A stretch of DNA of 64,000 nucleotides, taken from the NCBI RefSeq assembly GCF_014196745.1, contig NZ_JACIEH010000002.1, positions 992,383 to 1,056,382 of the forward strand, written 5' to 3'. Below the pieces are notes generated by a model that worked only from the letters and a program-made list of their open reading frames with translations, was not told the origin of the DNA and did not search any database. Every line of letters begins with the position of its first letter. The stretch's first letter is position 1. The stretch is from Sphingomonas kyeonggiensis. Its GTDB lineage: Bacteria; Pseudomonadota; Alphaproteobacteria; Sphingomonadales; Sphingomonadaceae. Both the position numbers and the translations under genes were made by a program. Shown one piece after another: positions 43,393 through 51,288 of the stretch.

Positions 43393-45150
43393 GTGGCTGA
43401 CCAAGTGAGGGGCATGAACCGCCGCCAGGCACTCAAGGGCGGGCTCTCGCTCGGCGCGATGGCCGCCGCCGCATTCGGAGCCAGCCGGGGGCTCGCCTGG
43501 GCGAAGCGCCGCGACAGCCGGCCCAACATGATCGTCATCATGGGCGACGATATCGGCTATTCCGACCTTGGCGCCTATGGAGGCGACACCGACACGCCCC
43601 ATCTGGACGCACTCGCCGCCCGATCGGTGCGCTTCGACAATTTCTACAACATGTCGCGCTGCTGCCCGTCGCGGGCCAGCCTGCTGACCGGGCGCTATCC
43701 GCACCGCGTGAACATGACCGGCAACGGCACCAGCCTGTCGCTCGACACGCCGACGGTGGCCGAGCAGCTGCGCGCGGGCGGCTATGCCACTGCCATGATC
43801 GGCAAGTGGCACCTGACCGCCGCCGAGCCGCTCACGCCGCCGGCCGAGCATCTCAAATGGCTCAACCACCAGGGCCATTTCGACCGCGATTTCGGGGACA
43901 GGCGCACCTATCCGGTGTCGCGGGGCTTCGACTATCACTGGGGCATCATCTGGGGCGTCTGCGACTATTACGACCCCTTTTCGCTGGTCGAGAATTACAC
44001 CCCGGTGCGCGAGCTGCCCAAGGACTTCTACCTGACCGACGCGATCAGCGATCATGCGGTCGAGCAGGTGCACAAGCTCGGCAGGGGCGACAAGCCCTTC
44101 ATGATGTACCTGGCCTATACCGCCGCGCACTGGCCGCTGATGGCGCCGGAGGCGGTCATCCAGAAATACCTGCCCCGCTTCGGGGACGGCTGGGACGCGA
44201 TGCGCAAGCGTCGCTACGCCCGCCAGGTGCAGCTGGGCCTGGTCGATCCGAAGATCGATCCGCTGCCGCCGCTCGACGACGATTATGCCGAGAATGCGAA
44301 GATCGCATGGGATGCGCTCACGCCCGAGCACCGTGCCGAGCAGGTCCGCAAGATGGCGACGCACGCGGCGATGATCGACATCATGGACCAGGGCATCGGC
44401 CGGGTGGTCCAGGCGCTCAAGGACAGCGGCGCGTACGAGAATACCGTCATCCTGTTCCTGGTGGACAATGGCGCCTCGCCCGAGATCATGGTCCGCCCGG
44501 GCTACGACCGTCCGAGCGAGACGCGGGACGGCCGCAAGGTCGGCTATGGCGAATATCCGGGCGGTATCGGCACCGAGCTCAACCAGACCGGGATCGGCGC
44601 CCAATGGGCGAGCGCGGCCAACACGCCGTTCCACTGGTGGAAGGCGGAGAGCTATCAGGGCGGCACCCATACGCCCTTCTTCATCAGCTGGCCCGCGGGG
44701 ATGAAGGGACGCGAGGGCGGGGTGGTCCGGCAGGGCACCCATATCGTCGATGTCACGCCGACGCTGCTCGAGCTGGCGGGCATCGCACCGTCGCAAAAGG
44801 GCGCGCCGATGGACGGCAAGTCCTTCGCGGGGGCGCTGACCGGGAAGGCGCTGCCCAGGCCGAGGCCGTTCTTCTTCGAGCATTACGGCGCCCGCGCTGC
44901 GATCGACGGGCAGTGGAAGATCGTCTCGCTGGCGCCGCATGGCGGTGACCAGAGCTATCGCCAATGGGCCCTGTACGATCTCGCCAGCGACCGTACCGAG
45001 ACGAAGGACCTGGCTGCCCGGCATCCCGAGATCGTCGGCCGCCTGGCGAAAGCGTGGCGCGACTGGGCGATGTCGGTGGGCCTGAAGCTGCGTGCCGAGG
45101 GTGGTGTCGGTGCCGGCGCCCCGGAGAAGGTGGACAATTTTTCGGACTAG
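43393..45150 (+). CDS. Tat-exported type I sulfatase
   Basis: 585 residues from a GTG; an in-frame ATG at 43414 (MNRRQALKG) is an equally possible start. The twin-arginine signal is NRRQALKGGLSLGAMAAAA. The alkaline-phosphatase-like fold has the metal-site MGDDIGYSDLG and the sulfatase signature CCPSRASLLTGR, in which Cys90 (counted from the GTG) would become formylglycine. GKWHL and KPFMMYLAYTAAHWP are further family motifs. It removes sulfate esters from sugars in the periplasm. The maturation enzyme is not in this window. It ends convergent to the TIM-barrel gene. Confidence 0.9.
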   Translation: MADQVRGMNRRQALKGGLSLGAMAAAAFGASRGLAWAKRRDSRPNMIVIMGDDIGYSDLGAYGGDTDTPHLDALAARSVRFDNFYNMSRCCPSRASLLTGRYPHRVNMTGNGTSLSLDTPTVAEQLRAGGYATAMIGKWHLTAAEPLTPPAEHLKWLNHQGHFDRDFGDRRTYPVSRGFDYHWGIIWGVCDYYDPFSLVENYTPVRELPKDFYLTDAISDHAVEQVHKLGRGDKPFMMYLAYTAAHWPLMAPEAVIQKYLPRFGDGWDAMRKRRYARQVQLGLVDPKIDPLPPLDDDYAENAKIAWDALTPEHRAEQVRKMATHAAMIDIMDQGIGRVVQALKDSGAYENTVILFLVDNGASPEIMVRPGYDRPSETRDGRKVGYGEYPGGIGTELNQTGIGAQWASAANTPFHWWKAESYQGGTHTPFFISWPAGMKGREGGVVRQGTHIVDVTPTLLELAGIAPSQKGAPMDGKSFAGALTGKALPRPRPFFFEHYGARAAIDGQWKIVSLAPHGGDQSYRQWALYDLASDRTETKDLAARHPEIVGRLAKAWRDWAMSVGLKLRAEGGVGAGAPEKVDNFSD

Positions 45151-45210
45151 TCCGGGCAGTTATCGCCCGCCAGGCATGGTGCGAGATCCGGTTTCGCCTG
45201 GATTGAGACA

Positions 45211-45238
45211 GGGCGCCGGGACATGCATCCCGGCGCCC
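45211..45238. terminator. Hairpin between convergent genes
   Basis: GGGCGCCGGG/CCCGGCGCCC (45211-45220, 45229-45238) around the loop ACATGCAT. It is symmetrical and lacks a clear T-run on either strand, but is placed where both the sulfatase and the TIM-barrel transcripts should stop. Confidence 0.55.
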
Positions 45239-45251
45239 CTCGTGTCCGCAG

Positions 45252-46379
45252 TTACTTCTTCTGGAGCGCCTTGTAGTCGTCGATCCAGGCATAGTTGAAC
45301 GCCGAACTGCCGTCCGGATTGGGCTTCACGGTGCGGCCGGCGAACACGCTGTTGAGCAGCCAGGGCGTCGAATCCGGCCCGAAATTGTTCACCATCGAGC
45401 TGCCCTGCTTGAAGCCATAGGTGGCGACCGCGAGGCGGCCGGTGTCGCGGAAGATCTTCATCTGGTTCCGGAGATAATGCTTGCGGCTCTCGAACCAGGG
45501 GCTCTGTGCCAGGAACTCGTCCCATTGCGGCTTGGAGAAGGGCGTCTCCAGCGCGGCCTTGATCACCTGCCAGGTCTGGGCGTTGGCCGGTGCGCCATAT
45601 TTGGCGGCGAAGGCGGCGGGGACGGGGGCCTTGAGGTGCTGCTTCCACCACCAGACCAGCGAGAATTCGAGCACGAGGAACTTCTGCTCGGGGCGCATCC
45701 GCGGCAGGATATAGTCGAGGAACGCCTTGGACTGATCGATCGTGGTGATGTGCGGGTGGATGTCGAGCCCCTCCAACTCGGGCGTCTGCTTGATGAATTC
45801 CAGCCAGCGATCGGTGGTCGGGTTGCGCCACGCCGGGTTCTGGGTCTGGTTGAGTGCGCCCATGTAGAGATGGGTCTTGCAGGCATTGCCGCCGCAATGT
45901 TCCGCCCGATACTGGATCGCCGCCTTGGCCAGCGCCTCGTAATAGGCGTTGAAATTGGGGTTCCAGTCCTGCTGGCGGCTCTCGATGAAAGGCTCGTTGC
46001 CGATCACCAGGATGTCGACCTTGCCCATCACCAGCGGCAGCGCCGCCTCGAGCCGGGCGAGATCCTTCCGGAAGATGTCGCTGTCGGCCTTGGGGAAGGC
46101 GACCCGGTTATAGGGGAATTTGAGCGTCAGCACGGTCTTGTAGCCGTGATTGGCGACATCGAGGATCGTCTTCACCGCTCCATGATCGGCGGCGGGGCCG
46201 CGATCGAGCTGGAACATCGGCAGGAAGATGCGGACCCATTGCGTGTCGCTCTTCTGGAGGTCGCGATAATCGACGTCCTCGAAATGCTCGTTGAAGTTCG
46301 CGCCGAGCGCGCCCTGCGCCAGCGCGGTGCCGGGCAGGCCGAGCAGCGCCGCGGCGCCGATTGCCAGAAGCTTGTGCAT
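45252..46379 (-). CDS. Exported clan GH-A-like TIM-barrel protein, unassigned
   Basis: 375 residues with a signal peptide to about residue 22 (GTALAQ). The pattern of a (beta/alpha)8 glycosidase is visible: ILVIGNEPFIES with Glu129 as likely acid/base and KFLVLEFSLVWWW with Glu238 as likely nucleophile, plus LDIHPHI on a preceding strand. I do not recognise a named GH family. It follows the sulfatase at 46442 in the same direction by 62 bases, so it probably cuts the backbone that the sulfatases uncover (inference). Confidence 0.72.
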   Translation of the reverse strand: MHKLLAIGAAALLGLPGTALAQGALGANFNEHFEDVDYRDLQKSDTQWVRIFLPMFQLDRGPAADHGAVKTILDVANHGYKTVLTLKFPYNRVAFPKADSDIFRKDLARLEAALPLVMGKVDILVIGNEPFIESRQQDWNPNFNAYYEALAKAAIQYRAEHCGGNACKTHLYMGALNQTQNPAWRNPTTDRWLEFIKQTPELEGLDIHPHITTIDQSKAFLDYILPRMRPEQKFLVLEFSLVWWWKQHLKAPVPAAFAAKYGAPANAQTWQVIKAALETPFSKPQWDEFLAQSPWFESRKHYLRNQMKIFRDTGRLAVATYGFKQGSSMVNNFGPDSTPWLLNSVFAGRTVKPNPDGSSAFNYAWIDDYKALQKK

Positions 46380-46441
46380 GATTTCCCTCTTCCCTGTCTT
46401 CGCCCTCGCATGGGGCAGTTGGTTTGGTGGTTGGCGTCCGC

Positions 46442-48013
46442 TCAGGGGCGGCTGCGGCCGTCGCGTTCGATCTTGTCGAGCCAGGCGGCCATGCGCGCGG
46501 TGCGCTGCGGTTCCTTCTCCGCGAGATTGACCTTCTCGGCGGGATCACTGGCGACATTGTAGAGCTGGTGGACGGGCAGGGTGCCGATCGGGTTGCCGTG
46601 GAACGCGTGCGGCTCCACGCTGGCGCGGATCAGCTTCCAGTCGCCGGCGCGGATCGCGAAGATGCGCGCGCCGCTACCTGTCACCTTGGTGCCGGTTGTG
46701 ACCATCAGCTTGGTGTCCTCGATCACATGGTCGCGCCCGCGATCGGTCTGGCCGAGCAGCGGCGCGAGCATGTCGAAGCTGTCCACCGCGGAATCCTGGG
46801 GGAAGGCGCCGCCGACCAGCTTCGCCAGCGAGGCGAGCAGGTCGACATGGTCGACGACCGCGGCCGAGACCTTGCCGGCGCGGACCTGACCCGGCCACCA
46901 GCTGATCATCGGCACCCGGGTGCCGCCTTCATAGATGCTGTACTTGCCGCTGGTGAACGGGCCGGCAGGACGGTGCTTGCCGGCTAGTTCGACCGCCTGG
47001 TCCTGATAGCCGTCGAACAGGATCGGGCCATTGTCGCTGCTGAACACCAGCAGCGTATTGTCGGCGATGCCCAGCTGCTCGAGCTGGCGCATCAGTTCGC
47101 CCACGGTCCAGTCGAGCTGCAGGATGGAATCGCCGCGCGGCCCCATGCCGGACTTGCCGACGAAGCGCGGATGCGGGGCGCGCGGCACGTGCGGTTCGTT
47201 GACGGCGTAATAGAGGAAGAAGGGCTTGTCCTTCTGGCCACGCATGAAGTCGACCGCCTTGCCGAGCAGCACGTCGCTCAGCTCCTCGTCCTTCCAGCGC
47301 GCCTTCCTGCCGCCTGTCATGTAGCCGATGCGGCTAATGCCGTTGACGATCGTGTTGGAATGCTCGGGATCGGCGCCGAACTTGAGCATCTCGGGATGAT
47401 CGAAGCCGGTCGGCTCGTCGCCGATCTTGTCGTGATAGTTCACTTCGATCGGATCGGCGGGGTCCAGGTTCACCACGCGCCGGTTCTCGATCAGCACGGT
47501 CGGAACCCGGTCGAGCGTCGCCGGCATGTAGAAGCCATAGTCGAAGCCGATGTCGAGCGGGCTGGGGGCGATCTCGCCGTTCCAGTCGACCTTGCCGTCG
47601 CCCAGGCCGAGGTGCCACTTGCCGACCAGGCCGGTGGTGTAGCCGGCGCGCTGCAGCATCGTGGGCAGGGTGAACTTGCCCGGGCGGATCAGCGCCGGCG
47701 CGTCGCCGGGCAGGATCTGCACGCCCGAGGCGCGCCACGCATAGTCGCCGGTCAGCAGCGCGTAGCGTGAAGGCGTGCAGGTGGCGGAGGGCGAATGGCC
47801 GTTGACGAAGCGCGTGCCGCCGGCAGCCAGCCGGTCGATGTTCGGCGTGTGGATCGTCTTCGAGCCGTAGCAGCTCAGATCGCCATAGCCGAGATCGTCG
47901 GCATAGAGGATGATGATGTTCGGCCGCCGGGGGCTGGCCAGGGCGACGCCTGGCACGGCCAGCGCCGCAGCGCCGGCAAGCAACAGGCTCCGGCGAGTCA
48001 TTGCGGCCTTCAT
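46442..48013 (-). CDS. Exported type I sulfatase
   Basis: 523 residues; ATG codons at 48013 and 48001 are both plausible. The signal TRRSLLLAGAAALAVPGVALA is twin-arginine-like. The metal site is YADDLGYGDLSCYG and the sulfatase signature SATCTPSRYALLTG, with Cys79 predicted to become formylglycine. GKWHLGLG and PFFLYYAVNEPHVP are also family motifs. It differs from the sulfatase at 43393 in length and surroundings, so two different sulfate positions may be served. Confidence 0.92.
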   Translation of the reverse strand: MKAAMTRRSLLLAGAAALAVPGVALASPRRPNIIILYADDLGYGDLSCYGSKTIHTPNIDRLAAGGTRFVNGHSPSATCTPSRYALLTGDYAWRASGVQILPGDAPALIRPGKFTLPTMLQRAGYTTGLVGKWHLGLGDGKVDWNGEIAPSPLDIGFDYGFYMPATLDRVPTVLIENRRVVNLDPADPIEVNYHDKIGDEPTGFDHPEMLKFGADPEHSNTIVNGISRIGYMTGGRKARWKDEELSDVLLGKAVDFMRGQKDKPFFLYYAVNEPHVPRAPHPRFVGKSGMGPRGDSILQLDWTVGELMRQLEQLGIADNTLLVFSSDNGPILFDGYQDQAVELAGKHRPAGPFTSGKYSIYEGGTRVPMISWWPGQVRAGKVSAAVVDHVDLLASLAKLVGGAFPQDSAVDSFDMLAPLLGQTDRGRDHVIEDTKLMVTTGTKVTGSGARIFAIRAGDWKLIRASVEPHAFHGNPIGTLPVHQLYNVASDPAEKVNLAEKEPQRTARMAAWLDKIERDGRSRP

Positions 48014-48429
48014 CGTCTCTCCTCCCGTCGTTCGATTTGATGCCTGTCTACGGATAGGATTTATCGGATCACAAGCAAATTATCATATCACAAAGGAAAG
48101 CTTGCTTGGGTGTGCGGCCCTGAACCGGCAGGGGTCGCCTTCTTCGCTTTCGTTTCAAGGGCGAAGTGTGACTCATGCTCGCGGGGGCATCGAGCCAAAG
48201 GGGCCGTGCCACCGCGCGGATCGAACGCTTCCACGTTTCATGCGTGGATGTCCGATAGCTTTGGGGAGTTGCCCTGATTGGGGCTGCGCCGGCCAGCCAA
48301 CGCAACCTTCTGAAATCATACGGAAGTTTCAGTCCGAAATGGACTGTCTTGTCAGGGAATTTATAGTATGATAATTCAGATAGATAAGTTCCAGAGAATG
48401 GGCCAGAAAATGAAAATGGGGGAGGCTAA
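48014..48429. promoter_or_regulatory. 416-base divergent control region (sulfatase / TBDR paralogue B)
   Basis: No gene is seen. Next to the sulfatase it is AT-rich, with two copies of TTATCNNATC (48061-48070 and 48080-48089; GATNNGATAA on the sulfatase strand). The middle is ordinary GC-rich sequence. A small hairpin CAGTCC/GGACTG lies at 48330-48346, and the 19-bp element at 48369 precedes the TBDR gene. Confidence 0.5.
48369..48387 (+). promoter_or_regulatory. 19-bp element TGATAA-N4-GATAGATAA (copy 2)
   Basis: Identical at all fixed positions to the copy at 40503 but with different spacer bases (TTCA versus GTGG). It lies 61 bases before the GTG of the paralogous TBDR gene. Confidence 0.62.
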
Positions 48430-51207
48430 GTGATTACGCGCAATTGTTATTTCCTGCTCGCGACCAGTTCTGCGGTGGCTCTGGCGACGATGCCGGTTGC
48501 CGCGATGGCGCAGGACGCCGCGCCGGACACCGCCGCGATCGGCGTGCAGGAGCAGGAAGCCCCCGACACGAACCAGATCGTCGTCAGCGGCATCCGGCGC
48601 AGCCTCGAGTCCGCCCAGTCGGTCAAGCAGGACTCCGACCAGATCATCGACTCCGTCGTCGCCGAGGACATCGGCAAGCTGCCCGACGTCACGGCCTCGG
48701 AATCGCTGGCCCGCATCCCCGGCGTCACCGTGACCCGCGATGCCGGCGTGGCCCAGGGCGTCCGCATCCGCGGCCTGCCGGATCTCGCCACCACCTATAA
48801 CGGCCGCGAGGTGTTCACCGCGGAAGGCCGTTTCGTCCAGCTGCAGGACTTCCCGTCGAACAGCATCGCGCGCATCGACGTCTACAAGTCGGCGAGCGCG
48901 GATCTGCTCGAGGCGGGGCTGGCCGGCCTGGTCGACGTCAAGTCGCGCAAGCCGTTCGACTTCAAGGGCACCCGCGTCACCGGCTATATCGGCGGCGTGC
49001 ACTGGTACCAGTCGCAGCGCCTGGGCGTGGAGGCGAACGGCCTGTTCAGCACGCGCTGGAAGACCGGCATCGGCGAGATGGGCTTCCTGCTCGAAGGTTC
49101 CTATGCCGACACCAAGTACATCGACTCCTCGCGCGCGGTGGCGCAGGACATCCGCAACCGCACCAACGTCACCGGCTTCTCCCAGCTACGCTATCCGCAG
49201 TTCGTCAACACCGACTATGCCTCGGCGACGCGCTGGCGGCCGAACGTCGATGCGGCATTCCAGTGGCGGCCGAGCAGCACGCTCGAAATCTATCTCGACG
49301 GTCTGTACCAGGGCTATCGCGGGCGCGGCGACGGTCACAACCTCCAGGTCGTGGCCGGCGATGTCGCCACGCTGAGCAACATCACGCTGATTTCGGGCAC
49401 CAACCAGGCCGCGAGCTTCGATGCAGCGGCGGGCACCGGTGCGGCGCCGACCGGCGCGCAGCAGATCAACGACCAGTCGACCGATACCTATCAGGCCGGC
49501 GGCGGCTTCATCTGGAAGAACGGCCGGCTCAAGGTCACGGGCGACGTCGCCTATACCGAGTCGACCTTCATCAACCGCAACGTCGCGTTCAACTACACCC
49601 TCACTTCGACGCCCGCGCGCCACTTCGAGTTCGATACGGCGCAGGGTGTCGGCGGCGGCACCGTCAGCCTGATCAACTACGACCTCTACAATCTCGGCAA
49701 TTATCGCTGGACCGGCCTGACCCAGAGCGGCAACCGCGGCCATGGCCAGAGCTGGCAGGGGCGGCTCGACCTCGACTACAAGCTCGACAGCTTCGGCCTG
49801 ACCAACCTGCAGGCGGGCATCCGCTTCTCGAACCGCGATGCGGATTCGTACAGCTATGCCCAGTCGACCTATGCCGCGCCTGCGGGCCAGACCTATTCGG
49901 TGCTCGCGTCGATGCTGAACATCCAGCCGGCGGCGGGCGGCTTCCGCAACGACGACGCGACGTCGATCCGCACCTGGCTCTCGCCGACGCGCGAGAGCCT
50001 GATCGCCAATCTCGACACGCTGCGCGCGATGACCACGCTCACCGTCAACGGCGTGACCACGACGCTGGCCAAGGGCGATCCGGCCTGGGGCTCGCCGGTG
50101 TTCGTCAGCAACGAGAAGCTCTACACCGGCTATGTCCAGGCGCGTTATGCCTTCGAGATCGGCGGCGTGCCGATCGACGGCCTGTTCGGCGTGCGCGGCA
50201 CCCAGGCGGACGTGTCGATCAGCGGTCTGCGCCGTTCGACCACCGGCACGGTGACGACGATCACGCCGATCTCGATCGCGTCGAGCAACAGCGATTTCCT
50301 GCCGAACGTCAGCATGCGCATCAAGCTCGATCCGAAGCTGCAGATGCGCCTGGCCTATACCGAGACGCGGACGCGCCCGGGCTTCAGCCAGCTGAACCCG
50401 ACGATCACGATCGGTGCGCTGCCGACCGGCAACACCTGCGCCGATCCGAACGGAGCGGATTGCGTCCGCAGCGCCAGCTCGGGCAATCCGGACCTGAAGC
50501 CGACCACCTCGAAGAACTATGATGCGTCGGTCGAATATTACTTCAGCCGCAGCGGCGCGTTGACGGTCGGCGGGTTCTACAAGGACGTGAACGGCTTCAT
50601 CAACACGTTCACCACCGACGTGGCCGATGCCGAGTTCGGCCGGCTGCGCACGAGCCAGCCGCAAAATGGCGGCGCGGGCCGGATCAAGGGCATCGAGGCC
50701 GGCGTCCGCAGCTTCCTGCGCGCACCGTGGCTGCCGAACTGGCTGTCCGATTTCGGCGGGATGGTGAACTACACCTATCTCGACGCGAAGTCGGTGCTGG
50801 CGCCGAGCCTTGCCGCGACCCTGCCGGGCATGCAGCGGATCGCCGGCACGTCGAAGCACACGGTCAACGCCTCGGCCTGGTACGAGAACAAGGTTCTCTC
50901 GCTTCGCCTGTCGTACAACTGGCGCAGCGACTTCGTCGACAGCTATGGCCAGGTCGCCGATCCGGCGCTGGGCAACCCGGTACCGCTGGGCCCGACGCTG
51001 CCGATCAAGGTCGATGCCCGCGGCACGATGGACTTCGCCGCGACGCTCCAGCCGACCGACAACATCACGCTGAGCTTCAACGTCAACAACCTGGCCGGCG
51101 GCGCCTACCGCAACTACCGCACGTTCAACGCGGCGGGCCAGGCCTATGCATGGCAGACGCGCTTCCTGGAGAGCGTCTATCGTGCGGGCATCCGCTTCCG
51201 GTTCTGA
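48430..51207 (+). CDS. TonB-dependent receptor, paralogue B
   Basis: 925 residues from a GTG after GGGGGAGG. The signal runs to about residue 27 (AAMAQ), then TonB-box-like NQIVVSGIRRSLES (about 48-61), plug (SVVAEDIGKLPDVTASESLA, GVRIRGLPDLATTYNGREVF) and barrel ending VYRAGIRFRF. It is a paralogue of the receptor at 40545. The pair flank the two sulfatases and the TIM-barrel gene, and this copy leads into the double-propeller GH43, pointing to one multi-part system for a sulfated or decorated glycan. Confidence 0.93.
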   Translation: MITRNCYFLLATSSAVALATMPVAAMAQDAAPDTAAIGVQEQEAPDTNQIVVSGIRRSLESAQSVKQDSDQIIDSVVAEDIGKLPDVTASESLARIPGVTVTRDAGVAQGVRIRGLPDLATTYNGREVFTAEGRFVQLQDFPSNSIARIDVYKSASADLLEAGLAGLVDVKSRKPFDFKGTRVTGYIGGVHWYQSQRLGVEANGLFSTRWKTGIGEMGFLLEGSYADTKYIDSSRAVAQDIRNRTNVTGFSQLRYPQFVNTDYASATRWRPNVDAAFQWRPSSTLEIYLDGLYQGYRGRGDGHNLQVVAGDVATLSNITLISGTNQAASFDAAAGTGAAPTGAQQINDQSTDTYQAGGGFIWKNGRLKVTGDVAYTESTFINRNVAFNYTLTSTPARHFEFDTAQGVGGGTVSLINYDLYNLGNYRWTGLTQSGNRGHGQSWQGRLDLDYKLDSFGLTNLQAGIRFSNRDADSYSYAQSTYAAPAGQTYSVLASMLNIQPAAGGFRNDDATSIRTWLSPTRESLIANLDTLRAMTTLTVNGVTTTLAKGDPAWGSPVFVSNEKLYTGYVQARYAFEIGGVPIDGLFGVRGTQADVSISGLRRSTTGTVTTITPISIASSNSDFLPNVSMRIKLDPKLQMRLAYTETRTRPGFSQLNPTITIGALPTGNTCADPNGADCVRSASSGNPDLKPTTSKNYDASVEYYFSRSGALTVGGFYKDVNGFINTFTTDVADAEFGRLRTSQPQNGGAGRIKGIEAGVRSFLRAPWLPNWLSDFGGMVNYTYLDAKSVLAPSLAATLPGMQRIAGTSKHTVNASAWYENKVLSLRLSYNWRSDFVDSYGQVADPALGNPVPLGPTLPIKVDARGTMDFAATLQPTDNITLSFNVNNLAGGAYRNYRTFNAAGQAYAWQTRFLESVYRAGIRFRF

Positions 51208-51218
51208 TCCCGGAACTG

Positions 51219-51253
51219 CCTCCCTCTCTCCTCCACCGGAGGTGAGGGGGAGG
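51219..51253 (+). other. Hairpin after TBDR paralogue B
   Basis: CCTCC-ACC-GGAGG core (51230-51242) extended by imperfect CCTCCCTC/GAGGGGGAGG pairing. It separates the receptor from the GH43 gene and could lower expression of the latter. Confidence 0.45.
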
Positions 51254-51288
51254 TGGCTCCCTTGTTTGACGGGCATGAGGACATCAAC

